NCBI RefSeq assembly: GCF_024345225.1
Contig: NZ_BROD01000001.1
Span: 744,001 to 808,000, forward strand
Length of the DNA stretch: 64,000 nucleotides
Reading direction: 5' to 3'
DNA from: Clostridium sp. TW13
Lineage (GTDB): Bacteria > Bacillota > Clostridia > Clostridiales > Clostridiaceae
The position numbers and the translations under genes were made by a program. The notes under the pieces were generated by a model. That model ran no database searches and was not told the origin of the DNA. It saw nothing but the letters and a program-made list of their open reading frames with translations. Of this stretch, positions 15,859 through 23,892 are shown one piece after another. Position 1 is the first letter of the stretch; the number at the start of each line of letters is the position of its first letter.

Positions 15859-17136
15859 ATGAAAGAAATAAGTATTAGCCCTAAAAAGTTAAGTGGTGAT
15901 GTAAATATACCACCATCAAAAAGTATGGCACATAGAGCAGTTATTTGTGCTTCTTTATCTAATGGAAAATCAATTATTACTAATATAGATTATTCAGATG
16001 ATATAATTGCTACAATTAATGCTATGAGAGCTCTAGGTGCAGATATAATAGAAGAAGAAAGAAAATTGATAATAGATGGAACTAATATTTTTGAAAAAGA
16101 TGCGGGAATTATAGATTGCAATGAGTCAGGTTCTACTTTGAGATTTTTAGTGCCTCTATCCATTGCAAGAAAGAATAAAGTAAAATTTTTAGGAAGAGGG
16201 AATTTGGGAAAAAGGCCACTCACAACTTTCTATAATATTTTTGATAAGCAGGAAATAAAGTACTCATATAAAGAGGACGTTTTAGACTTATGCATAGAAG
16301 GTGAATTAAAGGGTGGAGAATATAAAGTAGAAGGAAACATAAGCTCACAGTTTATAACAGGCTTACTTTTTACTCTACCTGTGCTTAAGGAAGATTCAAT
16401 AATAGAAATTACTACTGAATTGGAGTCTAAGGGATATATAGATTTAACCTTAGATATGTTAAATAAGTTTGGAATTAAAATTATTAATAATGATTATAAA
16501 CAATTTGTAATTAAAGGTAATCAGGAATATACACCTATGAATTATAGGGTTGAGGGAGATTATTCTCAAGGAGCTTTTTATCTTTGTGCAGATGCCTTAG
16601 GAAATAAAGTTAAAATTAAAGATTTAGACCTAAACTCACTTCAAGGAGATAAAGAAATTATTGATATATTAGAATCTCTTGGAGCAAAGGTTTTGAAAGC
16701 AGAAGAAATAGAAGTGCAAGGTTGGGAATTAGTAGGCACAGTAATTGATGGGGCTCAATGCCCAGATGTTATTCCTATAACAGCAGTAGTCTGTGCATTA
16801 AGCAAAGGGAAAAGTCGCATTATAAATGCTAAGAGGCTTAGAATTAAAGAATGTGATAGATTAAAGGCTATTAGTACAGAGTTAAATAAGTTGGGCGCTA
16901 ATATAATTGAGGAAGAAGATGGACTAATAATAGAAGGGGTAGACACACTTACAGGAGGAAAGGTTCATAGCTGGAAAGATCACAGAATTGCCATGTCTCT
17001 TGCTATAGCAGCTACTTGTTGCGTAGAAAAAGTAACTATAGATTATGCAGAATGTGTTAGTAAATCTTATCCAAACTTTTGGCAGGATTATGAAAGGCTA
17101 GGGGGAAATATTGATGAGCGGATTTTGGGGGAATAA
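15859..17136 (+). CDS. aroA: 3-phosphoshikimate 1-carboxyvinyltransferase (EPSP synthase)
   Basis: A 425-residue enzyme transferring enolpyruvyl from PEP to shikimate 3-phosphate. It is the target class of glyphosate. PPSKSMAHR near residue 18 binds phosphate. NESGSTLRF near 89 contains the region corresponding to the glyphosate loop. Further motifs are GNISSQFITG near 160, RIKECDRL near 330 and DHRIAMSLA near 375. Length is typical. The 3' end overlaps the start of aroC, indicating translational coupling. Confidence 0.93.
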   Translation: MKEISISPKKLSGDVNIPPSKSMAHRAVICASLSNGKSIITNIDYSDDIIATINAMRALGADIIEEERKLIIDGTNIFEKDAGIIDCNESGSTLRFLVPLSIARKNKVKFLGRGNLGKRPLTTFYNIFDKQEIKYSYKEDVLDLCIEGELKGGEYKVEGNISSQFITGLLFTLPVLKEDSIIEITTELESKGYIDLTLDMLNKFGIKIINNDYKQFVIKGNQEYTPMNYRVEGDYSQGAFYLCADALGNKVKIKDLDLNSLQGDKEIIDILESLGAKVLKAEEIEVQGWELVGTVIDGAQCPDVIPITAVVCALSKGKSRIINAKRLRIKECDRLKAISTELNKLGANIIEEEDGLIIEGVDTLTGGKVHSWKDHRIAMSLAIAATCCVEKVTIDYAECVSKSYPNFWQDYERLGGNIDERILGE

Positions 17137-18187
17137 ATTAAAGATATCTATATTTGGAGAATCACATGGAAAGGGAATAGGTATTACAGTAGATGGTTTA
17201 GAAAGTGGATTTTCAGTAGATTTTGATGAAGTTCAAAGGGAAATGGAAAGAAGGGCTCCAGGAAGAAATTCTATGAGCACTGCAAGAAAAGAAGGAGATA
17301 AAGTTGAAATTATGAGTGGTTATTTTAATGAAAAAACCACAGGAACTCCTTTATGTGGTGTGATATTTAATCAGGATACTAAATCTAAGGATTATACTAC
17401 GCAACAGATATTGATGAGACCAGGCCATGCAGATTATCCTGGGCATTTAAGATACAACGGTTTTAATGATTATAGAGGTGGAGGACATTTTTCAGGTAGA
17501 ATTACAGCACCTATTGTTTTTGCAGGAGCAATCTGCAAGCAGTTGTTACAAGCTAAGGGAATTGAAGTAGTTTCACATATTAAAGCTATTGGAGAGGTAG
17601 AAGATAAGCAGATAGATTATTGCAGCATTGACATAGAAGAGTTTAAGAAGGCTCAATCTAAAGAAATGGCTGTGTTAGATGATGAAGCTTTGCTGAAAAT
17701 GAAGGATAAAATTTTAGAGGTGAAGCAGCAAGAAGATTCTATTGGTGGAGTAATTGAATGTGCTATCATAGGCGTACCAGGTGGAGTGGGAAATCCTTTT
17801 TTTGATTCAGTGGAAAGTACTATTGCTCATTTAGCTTTTTCTGTACCTGCAGTGAAAGCAATAGAGTTTGGTAAAGGTTTTGATATAACAAAACTGACAG
17901 GTTCTAAGGCAAATGATGAATATTATTATGAAGGAGATGTTGTTAAAACTAATACTAATAACAATGGAGGTATAACTGGAGGAATTACTAATGGTATGCC
18001 TATTATATTTAGGGTTGGAATAAAGCCAACACCTTCAATTTATAAAGAACAAGATACAATTAATATAAGTACAAAAACTAATGATAAGCTTAAAATAGTA
18101 GGTAGGCACGATCCGTGTATTGTGCAAAGAGCTGTACCTGTAATAGAAGCTATTGCAGCTATAGGAATTTATGATTTGATAAAGTAG
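17114..18187 (+). CDS. aroC: Chorismate synthase
   Basis: A 357-residue FMN-dependent enzyme that converts EPSP to chorismate. GESHGKGIG near residue 13 and RPGHADYPGHLRYNGF near 101 are signatures, followed by DYRGGGHFSGR, and GRHDPC near 330. The ATG at 17114 is preceded by AGGGGG at 17100-17105. An alternative TTG at 17111 is less likely. It overlaps the aroA end by 23 nt. Confidence 0.93.
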   Translation: MSGFWGNKLKISIFGESHGKGIGITVDGLESGFSVDFDEVQREMERRAPGRNSMSTARKEGDKVEIMSGYFNEKTTGTPLCGVIFNQDTKSKDYTTQQILMRPGHADYPGHLRYNGFNDYRGGGHFSGRITAPIVFAGAICKQLLQAKGIEVVSHIKAIGEVEDKQIDYCSIDIEEFKKAQSKEMAVLDDEALLKMKDKILEVKQQEDSIGGVIECAIIGVPGGVGNPFFDSVESTIAHLAFSVPAVKAIEFGKGFDITKLTGSKANDEYYYEGDVVKTNTNNNGGITGGITNGMPIIFRVGIKPTPSIYKEQDTINISTKTNDKLKIVGRHDPCIVQRAVPVIEAIAAIGIYDLIK

Positions 18188-18198
18188 GTGAATTTAGT

Positions 18199-19314
18199 AT
18201 GGCATTAGAAGAATATAGAAATAGGATTGATGAAATAGATAAGAAAATTGCACAACTTTTTCAAGAGAGAATGGATACAGTAACTAAAGTTGGCCAATAT
18301 AAAAAGGAAAATAACATTCCAATATTAAATAGAAAAAGAGAAGAAGAAGTATTAGAGAAGAATGCAAAGAGATTGAGAGAAGATTTACAAGAAGAAGGAA
18401 GAGAATTTTTTGAAAATCTAATGGCAGTTAGCAGAGCGTATCAGCAGAAGATTATATTTAATGAGGGAAAGAGTTCTAAAAATACAATGGTATCAGTTGG
18501 ATATCCAGGAGTAAAGGGGTCTTTTGGATATCAAGCCATGGTGGAATATTTCAAATTAGATGAGGGCTCAAAGAATTATACTGAATTTGAAGATATATTT
18601 ATTGGCATGAAAAAAGAAGAGATAGAATACGGTATTCTTCCTATAGAAAATTCATCAACGGGTGCAATTAATAAAGTTTATGACCTATTAAGAAAGTATG
18701 GCTTTAGCATTGTGGGAGAACAATGTATAAAAATAGATCAAAATATTTTAGGTATTCCGGGAACTACCCTTTTGGATATAAAAGAAGTGTATTCACATCC
18801 TCAGGGTTTTGAACAAAGTTCTAGATTTGTATCAGGGTATAGTGATTGGCGATTGATACCGTATCATAATACTGCTATGAGTGCAAAATATGTTATGGAA
18901 TTAAATGATAAGAGCAAGGCAGCCATTGCAAGCAGAGAGGCAGCTAAAATTTATGGACTGCAAATAATAAAAGAAGGAATAAATGATAATAGAAATAATA
19001 CCACAAGATTTATTGTTATTGGAAAGTCACTAGAAGTACAAGAAGAGTCGGATAAGATTTCTGTTGTATTCACCTTGAAGCATGAAGCAGGAAATCTATA
19101 TAATTCATTAAGGTTCTTTGCTGAAAACTTTATAAACTTATTGAAGATAGAGTCTAGACCGATGGAAGAATCTAATTGGGAATATTTTTTCTATATTGAT
19201 TTTGAAGGAAACTTAAGAAGCGAAGCAGTTAAAAATGCTTTGAAAAAGTTAGAGGAAGATTCATCATATTTTAGAATTTTAGGCTGTTATAAGAAAATGA
19301 GTATGGAAATATAA
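18199..19314 (+). CDS. pheA: Bifunctional chorismate mutase / prephenate dehydratase (P-protein)
   Basis: A 371-residue fusion. An AroQ-type chorismate mutase (about 1-88, starting EEYRNRIDEIDKKI) precedes a prephenate dehydratase domain (about 95-275, GYPGVKGSFGYQA and ILPIENSSTGAI) and a C-terminal ACT domain (about 285-365). The ACT domain contains ESRPMEE, the motif linked to phenylalanine feedback. It converts chorismate to phenylpyruvate and its mutase also feeds tyrA. It starts 11 nt after aroC. Post-translational control by Phe would add to the proposed leader attenuation. Confidence 0.92.
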   Translation: MALEEYRNRIDEIDKKIAQLFQERMDTVTKVGQYKKENNIPILNRKREEEVLEKNAKRLREDLQEEGREFFENLMAVSRAYQQKIIFNEGKSSKNTMVSVGYPGVKGSFGYQAMVEYFKLDEGSKNYTEFEDIFIGMKKEEIEYGILPIENSSTGAINKVYDLLRKYGFSIVGEQCIKIDQNILGIPGTTLLDIKEVYSHPQGFEQSSRFVSGYSDWRLIPYHNTAMSAKYVMELNDKSKAAIASREAAKIYGLQIIKEGINDNRNNTTRFIVIGKSLEVQEESDKISVVFTLKHEAGNLYNSLRFFAENFINLLKIESRPMEESNWEYFFYIDFEGNLRSEAVKNALKKLEEDSSYFRILGCYKKMSMEI

Positions 19315-19327
19315 GGGGAGATGTCTT

Positions 19328-20146
19328 ATGAAAACTTTTGGTCTTATAGGAGAAAAACTATCTCATAGTTTATCCCCAGAAATACACAATGTTATTTTTC
19401 AGAAGTTGGGAATTAAAGCAACTTACAATTTATTTGAAGTGGAAAACAATAATATAGCTGAGGTAGGTGAAGCTATAAGAGTCCTTAATATAAAAGGTGT
19501 TAATATTACAATACCATATAAAGAAGAGGTTATAAATTCAGTAGAAGAGTTATCCAAGGAAGCGGAAAAGATAGGAGCAATAAACACTATAATTAACTGT
19601 GAAGGTGTATTAAAAGGATATAATACAGATTATTATGGTTTTGGTAGAATGTTAAATAGGTTTAGTGTTTCTTTGCAGAATAAAAAAGTTGTTATATTAG
19701 GAACAGGAGGAGCAGCAAAAGCTGTTGCTCAATATGTATCTGATAGTAAGCCTAGGGATGTTGTATTGATTGCAAGAAACAAGGAAAAAGCAAAAAGAAC
19801 ATTTAAAAAATATGATGTCTTTGATTATAAAGACTTAAAAAATATAGTAGGAGATATTATTGTGAATACAACTCCTGTTGGCATGTACCCTAATATGGGC
19901 GAGAGCCCTGTTGGTACAGAAATAATAAAAAAATATAATACAGCTGTGGATATAATTTTTAATCCAATAGAAACAGAATTTTTAAGACTTGCTAGGGAAA
20001 ATGGATTAAAGACAATAGATGGATTGTATATGTTGGTTGGTCAGGCGGTTAAGGCTGAAGAAATTTGGTTGGATACTGAAATATCTAATGCAGTAGAGGA
20101 AGAGATATATTTAAAGATTAGACCTCTTTTGGAGGAAAAGCTATGA
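19328..20146 (+). CDS. aroE: Shikimate dehydrogenase
   Basis: A 272-residue NADPH-dependent enzyme that reduces 3-dehydroshikimate to shikimate. LSHSLSPEIHN (substrate binding) lies near residue 12, NITIPYKEE with the catalytic Lys near 61, NTDYYGF near 98 and the Rossmann loop GTGGAAKAV near 123. Length is typical. The stop overlaps the aroK ATG by four bases (ATGA), so the two are translationally coupled. Confidence 0.93.
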   Translation: MKTFGLIGEKLSHSLSPEIHNVIFQKLGIKATYNLFEVENNNIAEVGEAIRVLNIKGVNITIPYKEEVINSVEELSKEAEKIGAINTIINCEGVLKGYNTDYYGFGRMLNRFSVSLQNKKVVILGTGGAAKAVAQYVSDSKPRDVVLIARNKEKAKRTFKKYDVFDYKDLKNIVGDIIVNTTPVGMYPNMGESPVGTEIIKKYNTAVDIIFNPIETEFLRLARENGLKTIDGLYMLVGQAVKAEEIWLDTEISNAVEEEIYLKIRPLLEEKL

Positions 20147-20643
20147 ATATAGTTTTAATTGGAATGATGGGAGCAGGTAAAACCACATTAGGAAAAAAGA
20201 TTGCATCGTTAAAAAATATGGATTTTATTGATGTGGATGAGTATATAGTAGAGAAAAGTGAAATGTCTATTAATGACATGTTTAAATTCGGGGAAGATTT
20301 TTTCAGAGAAAAAGAGACTGAAGCTATAAAAGAATTGTCTTGTAAAGACAATACAGTGATATCCTGTGGTGGAGGCGTGGTAAAAAGAAAAATAAATTCT
20401 GAAATACTAAAGCAATATGGAATGATTATATATATTGATAGACCTGTTGAGTGTATTTTGAAGGATATAAATGCAGAAGAAAGACCACTGCTAAAAGATG
20501 GTAGTGATAAGTTATACCAATTATATAATGAAAGAAAAGAACTTTATGAAAAATGCTGTGATTATCGTGTTATAAATGATGAAGATGAAGAAAGTTGTAT
20601 AATAAAGATTTTAGATATTATGAAAATAGAGAATGAGGGATAG
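20143..20643 (+). CDS. aroK: Shikimate kinase
   Basis: A 166-residue P-loop kinase that phosphorylates shikimate with ATP. The Walker A loop GMMGAGKTT lies at residues 7-15, FIDVDEYI near 29 supplies the shikimate/Mg aspartate, and SCGGGVVKR near 75 completes the substrate pocket. The RPLL lid motif is near 115. Compact and of normal length. It overlaps aroE by 4 nt and is 3 nt from aroQ. Confidence 0.93.
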   Translation: MNIVLIGMMGAGKTTLGKKIASLKNMDFIDVDEYIVEKSEMSINDMFKFGEDFFREKETEAIKELSCKDNTVISCGGGVVKRKINSEILKQYGMIIYIDRPVECILKDINAEERPLLKDGSDKLYQLYNERKELYEKCCDYRVINDEDEESCIIKILDIMKIENEG

Positions 20644-20646
20644 AAT

Positions 20647-21096
20647 ATGAAGGTTATGGTTATTAATGGACCTAATTTGAATTTATTAGGAATCAGAGAA
20701 AAAAATATATATGGACAAAGAGACTATAAGGATATTATCAGATATATAAAAGAAGAGGCAGATAAGTTGAATTTAGAAGTAGACTGCAGACAGAGCAATA
20801 TTGAAGGTGAAATTATAAATTTTATTCATGAAGCGTACTTTAATAAGTTTGATGGAATTGTTATAAATCCAGGTGCATATACTCACTATTCTTATGCGAT
20901 TTTAGATGCTTTAAAATCAGTAGAAATTCCTGCTATTGAGGTTCATATTAGCAATGTTCATAAAAGAGAAGAGTTTAGGCACAAATCTGTTACTGCAGCT
21001 GGTTGTGTTGGACAAATAGTTGGCTTAGGTGAGTATGGATATGTACTGGCATTGAATGCATTGAAAAATTTGGGTTATGGTATAGAAGGAGTATAG
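20647..21096 (+). CDS. aroQ: 3-dehydroquinate dehydratase, type II
   Basis: A 149-residue type II dehydroquinase catalysing the third shikimate step. INGPNLNLLGIRE at residues 6-18 is followed by the catalytic Tyr of IYGQRDY. INPGAYTHYSYAI lies near 77, and EVHISNVHKREEFRHKS near 98 has the catalytic His and Arg. Its presence in place of a type I AroD completes the pathway within this operon. It is 2 nt from tyrA. Confidence 0.94.
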   Translation: MKVMVINGPNLNLLGIREKNIYGQRDYKDIIRYIKEEADKLNLEVDCRQSNIEGEIINFIHEAYFNKFDGIVINPGAYTHYSYAILDALKSVEIPAIEVHISNVHKREEFRHKSVTAAGCVGQIVGLGEYGYVLALNALKNLGYGIEGV

Positions 21097-21098
21097 CT

Positions 21099-21935
21099 AT
21101 GAAGATTTGCATAGTAGGCTTAGGTGTAGTTGGAGGCTCTTATGCCATGGCTTTAACTGAGGCAGGGTATGAAGATGTTTTTGCAATTGATAAAGATAAA
21201 AATACATTAGATATAGCAGAAGAAAAGAAGATAATTAAAAAGGGATATAGAAATGCAGAAGAAATAGTTGCTGAATGTGATCTTATAATTATGAGTATTT
21301 ATCCTGATTCTATAGTAAACTTCCTAAAAGAAAACAATGGTAATTTTAAAAGTGGAGCAATAATAACTGATGCGACAGGAGTAAAAGGTGTTATAGTTTC
21401 TAAGGTAGAGGAAGTTTTAAGAGAAGATATTCAATTTGTTTTTGGCCATCCTATGGCTGGAAGAGAGAAAAAGGGAATTAACTATGCGAATAGCAAAGTT
21501 TTTACGGGGGCAAATTACATAATAACTCCTACAGCAAGAACCAGTGAAAGTGCCATAAAAGTAGTCGAGGATATAGCATTTCAAATAGGGTTTAAGAGAG
21601 TCACTAAGGTAACGCCTGAAGAGCATGATGAATTGATTTCTTTTACCTCTCAATTACCTCATATAATTGCAGTAGCCTTAATTAATAGTGATAATGAAAA
21701 ATATGATACGGGGAGATTTATAGGAGATAGTTATAGGGAACTTACTAGAATATCAAATATAAATGGTGAGTTGTGGACTGAGCTATTTTTAAATAACAAG
21801 GGAAATTTATTAAAACGAATAGAAGAATTTGAAAATCAAATTGATATTATAAAGGAAAATTTGATCTCAGAGAATACGGATAATCTATTGGAGATATTTA
21901 AAAAGTCTTCTCAGAGAAGAGAAAATCTGGAATGA
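21099..21935 (+). CDS. tyrA: Prephenate dehydrogenase
   Basis: A 278-residue NAD-dependent enzyme that turns prephenate into 4-hydroxyphenylpyruvate for tyrosine. The Rossmann motif GLGVVGGS starts at residue 7, DATGVKG is near 88, and GHPMAGREKKG near 112 forms the substrate site. There is no C-terminal ACT domain, unlike longer Bacillus-type TyrA, so feedback control by Tyr through that domain is absent. Last gene of the aro operon; a strong terminator follows. Confidence 0.92.
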   Translation: MKICIVGLGVVGGSYAMALTEAGYEDVFAIDKDKNTLDIAEEKKIIKKGYRNAEEIVAECDLIIMSIYPDSIVNFLKENNGNFKSGAIITDATGVKGVIVSKVEEVLREDIQFVFGHPMAGREKKGINYANSKVFTGANYIITPTARTSESAIKVVEDIAFQIGFKRVTKVTPEEHDELISFTSQLPHIIAVALINSDNEKYDTGRFIGDSYRELTRISNINGELWTELFLNNKGNLLKRIEEFENQIDIIKENLISENTDNLLEIFKKSSQRRENLE

Positions 21936-21973
21936 TAAAAAGGTATATGCAATTTACATTAAGTTTGTTATAA

Positions 21974-22018
21974 TAAATTGATTGTGTCACAAATTAGCAC
22001 AATCAATTAAATTTTTTT
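21974..22018 (+). terminator. Terminator of the aro operon
   Basis: AATTGATTGTG (21976-21986) pairs with CACAATCAATT (21998-22008) and a run of seven T residues follows. Confidence 0.9.
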
Positions 22019-22087
22019 AGAGAAGATTAAGTTGAATAAAATGCAAAATATTCATCTTATAAAATATATTAATAAGGAGCAATGTTA

Positions 22088-23677
22088 ATGATAACAGTTA
22101 CTAATGTAAGCTTAAGATATGGTTCACGTAAGTTATTTGATGATGTAAATTTAAAATTCACTCCAGGAAACTGCTATGGAGTTATTGGTGCTAATGGAGC
22201 AGGAAAGTCTACGTTTTTAAAGATTCTTTCAGGAGAAATTGAAGCAAATACAGGGGATGTATCAATAGATCCTAATTCAAGACTTTCAGTTTTAAAGCAA
22301 GATCATTATCAATACGATGAAAAAGAAGTACTAGAAACAGTAATTATGGGTAATGAAAGACTTTACCAAATAATGAAAGAAAAAGACGAATTATATGCAA
22401 AGGCTGATTTTACAGATGAAGATGGAATAAAAGCTTCAGAATTAGAAGGAGAATTTGCAGACCTTAATGGATGGGAAGCTGAGTCAGAAGCGGCTATGCT
22501 TTTACAAGGACTTGGAATAGGTACAAATTTACAATCTAAAAAGATGTCAGAATTAGAAGGTGGAGAAAAGGTAAAAGTACTTTTAGCTCAAGCTTTATTT
22601 GGTAAGCCAGGAGTGCTTATCCTAGATGAGCCTACTAACCACTTAGATGTTAATTCAGTTGCATGGCTTGAAAACTTCTTATCAAATTTTGAAGGTACAG
22701 TTATAGTTGTATCTCATGATAGACATTTCTTAAATATGATTTGTACTCATATTTGTGATGTAGACTTTGGAAAGATTAGATTGTATGTTGGTAACTATGA
22801 CTTCTGGTATGAAGCAAGTAATTTAACAATGCAAATGGCAAAAGATCAAAACAAGAAAAAGGAAGATAAGATAAAAGAACTTCAAAATTTCGTAGCGAGA
22901 TTCTCAGCTAATGCTTCTAAATCAAAGCAAGCAACTTCAAGAAAGAAGCTTCTTGATAAGATAACATTAGATGAAATACCAGCATCCACTAGAAGATATC
23001 CTTTCGTAGGATTTAACATGGAAAGAGAAGTAGGAAATGAAGTTTTCTATTGTGAAGGATTAACAAAGACAGTTGATGGCACTAAGGTTCTAGATAATAT
23101 CTCTTTTAGAATTGAAAAGGGCGATAAAATTGCATTTGTAGGAAACGAAATTTCAATTACTACTTTATTTAAGATATTAGTAGGGGAATTAGAGCCAGAT
23201 GCAGGAGAACTTAAATGGGGAGTTACTACTTCACAATCATATTTTCCTAAAGACAATACAGAATACTTTAATGAATGTGAATTAAGTCTAGTAGATTGGT
23301 TACGTCAATACTCTGTTGACCAAACAGAAAGTTATTTAAGAGGATTCCTTGGTAGAATGTTATTCTCAGGAGAAGAAGCTCTTAAAAAAGCTGATGTTTT
23401 ATCAGGGGGAGAAAAGGTTAGATGTATGTTATCTAGAATGATGCTTTCAAATGCTAATGTATTAATTCTAGATCAACCAACAAATCACTTAGACCTTGAA
23501 TCAATAACTGCAGTTAATAATGGTTTGATGGATTTTAAGAGTAATGTGTTATTTGCAACTCATGACCATCAATTTATGCAAACTATAGCAAATAGAATTA
23601 TTGAAGTAAGTCCAGAAACTTTTGTAGATAGAAAGATGACTTATGATGAATATCTAGAATCAAAAGGAATAAAATAA
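22088..23677 (+). CDS. ABC-F family ATPase (YkpA/YbiT-like), ribosome-associated
   Basis: A 529-residue soluble protein with two ABC cassettes and no membrane domain, as in translation factors of the ABC-F class. The ATG at 22088 is preferred over 22082 because AAGGAG (22074-22079) is 8 nt away. The first site is canonical: GANGAGKS (34-41), the signature SELEGGEK and LILDEPTNHLD. The second site is unusual. Its P-loop reads GNEISITTL near 352, without the Gly-Lys pair. Its Walker B reads LILDQPTNHLD, with Gln463 where the catalytic Glu is expected. A KEDKIKELQNFV-type linker joins the halves. Translation or antibiotic-protection roles are inference. Confidence 0.85.
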   Translation: MITVTNVSLRYGSRKLFDDVNLKFTPGNCYGVIGANGAGKSTFLKILSGEIEANTGDVSIDPNSRLSVLKQDHYQYDEKEVLETVIMGNERLYQIMKEKDELYAKADFTDEDGIKASELEGEFADLNGWEAESEAAMLLQGLGIGTNLQSKKMSELEGGEKVKVLLAQALFGKPGVLILDEPTNHLDVNSVAWLENFLSNFEGTVIVVSHDRHFLNMICTHICDVDFGKIRLYVGNYDFWYEASNLTMQMAKDQNKKKEDKIKELQNFVARFSANASKSKQATSRKKLLDKITLDEIPASTRRYPFVGFNMEREVGNEVFYCEGLTKTVDGTKVLDNISFRIEKGDKIAFVGNEISITTLFKILVGELEPDAGELKWGVTTSQSYFPKDNTEYFNECELSLVDWLRQYSVDQTESYLRGFLGRMLFSGEEALKKADVLSGGEKVRCMLSRMMLSNANVLILDQPTNHLDLESITAVNNGLMDFKSNVLFATHDHQFMQTIANRIIEVSPETFVDRKMTYDEYLESKGIK

Positions 23678-23685
23678 ATTTTTTA

Positions 23686-23735
23686 AGCAGCTGTTACAGA
23701 TTATAATAGGAATAATCTGTAACAGCTGTTTTTCT
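23686..23735 (+). terminator. Intrinsic terminator after the ABC-F gene
   Basis: CAGCTGTTACAGATTAT (23688-23704) pairs perfectly with the complementary arm 23712-23728, followed by TTTTT. Confidence 0.92.
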
Positions 23736-23755
23736 ATATGTAGATGAAAAAATGT

Positions 23756-23783
23756 TTGTAAATTCTTACGAATAACGTATAAT
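23756..23783 (+). promoter_or_regulatory. Possible sigma-A promoter of the SulP transcript
   Basis: TTGTAA (23756-23761), 16-bp spacer, TATAAT (23778-23783). The start near 23790 is upstream of the short ORF at 23819. Confidence 0.5.
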
Positions 23784-23818
23784 AAAAAAGTATATAAAAA
23801 TTTTATAAGGGGGGTGAA

Positions 23819-23863
23819 TTGTTGCAATTATTCTATAAAACCATAGCAAAACAATCTCCATAG
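23819..23863 (+). CDS. Possible 14-residue upstream ORF before the SulP gene
   Basis: TTG TTG CAA ... CCA TAG encodes MLQLFYKTIAKQSP. It immediately follows AAGGGGGGTGA (23808-23817), the only strong ribosome site in this leader. The SulP ATG 30 nt beyond the stop has none. Spacing to the first TTG is tight, and the second TTG (23822) may be the real start. It could couple or regulate SulP translation. The peptide resembles nothing known to me. Confidence 0.35.
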   Translation: MLQLFYKTIAKQSP

Positions 23864-23892
23864 ATTTTTATAGATTATTAGCAACGAATATA

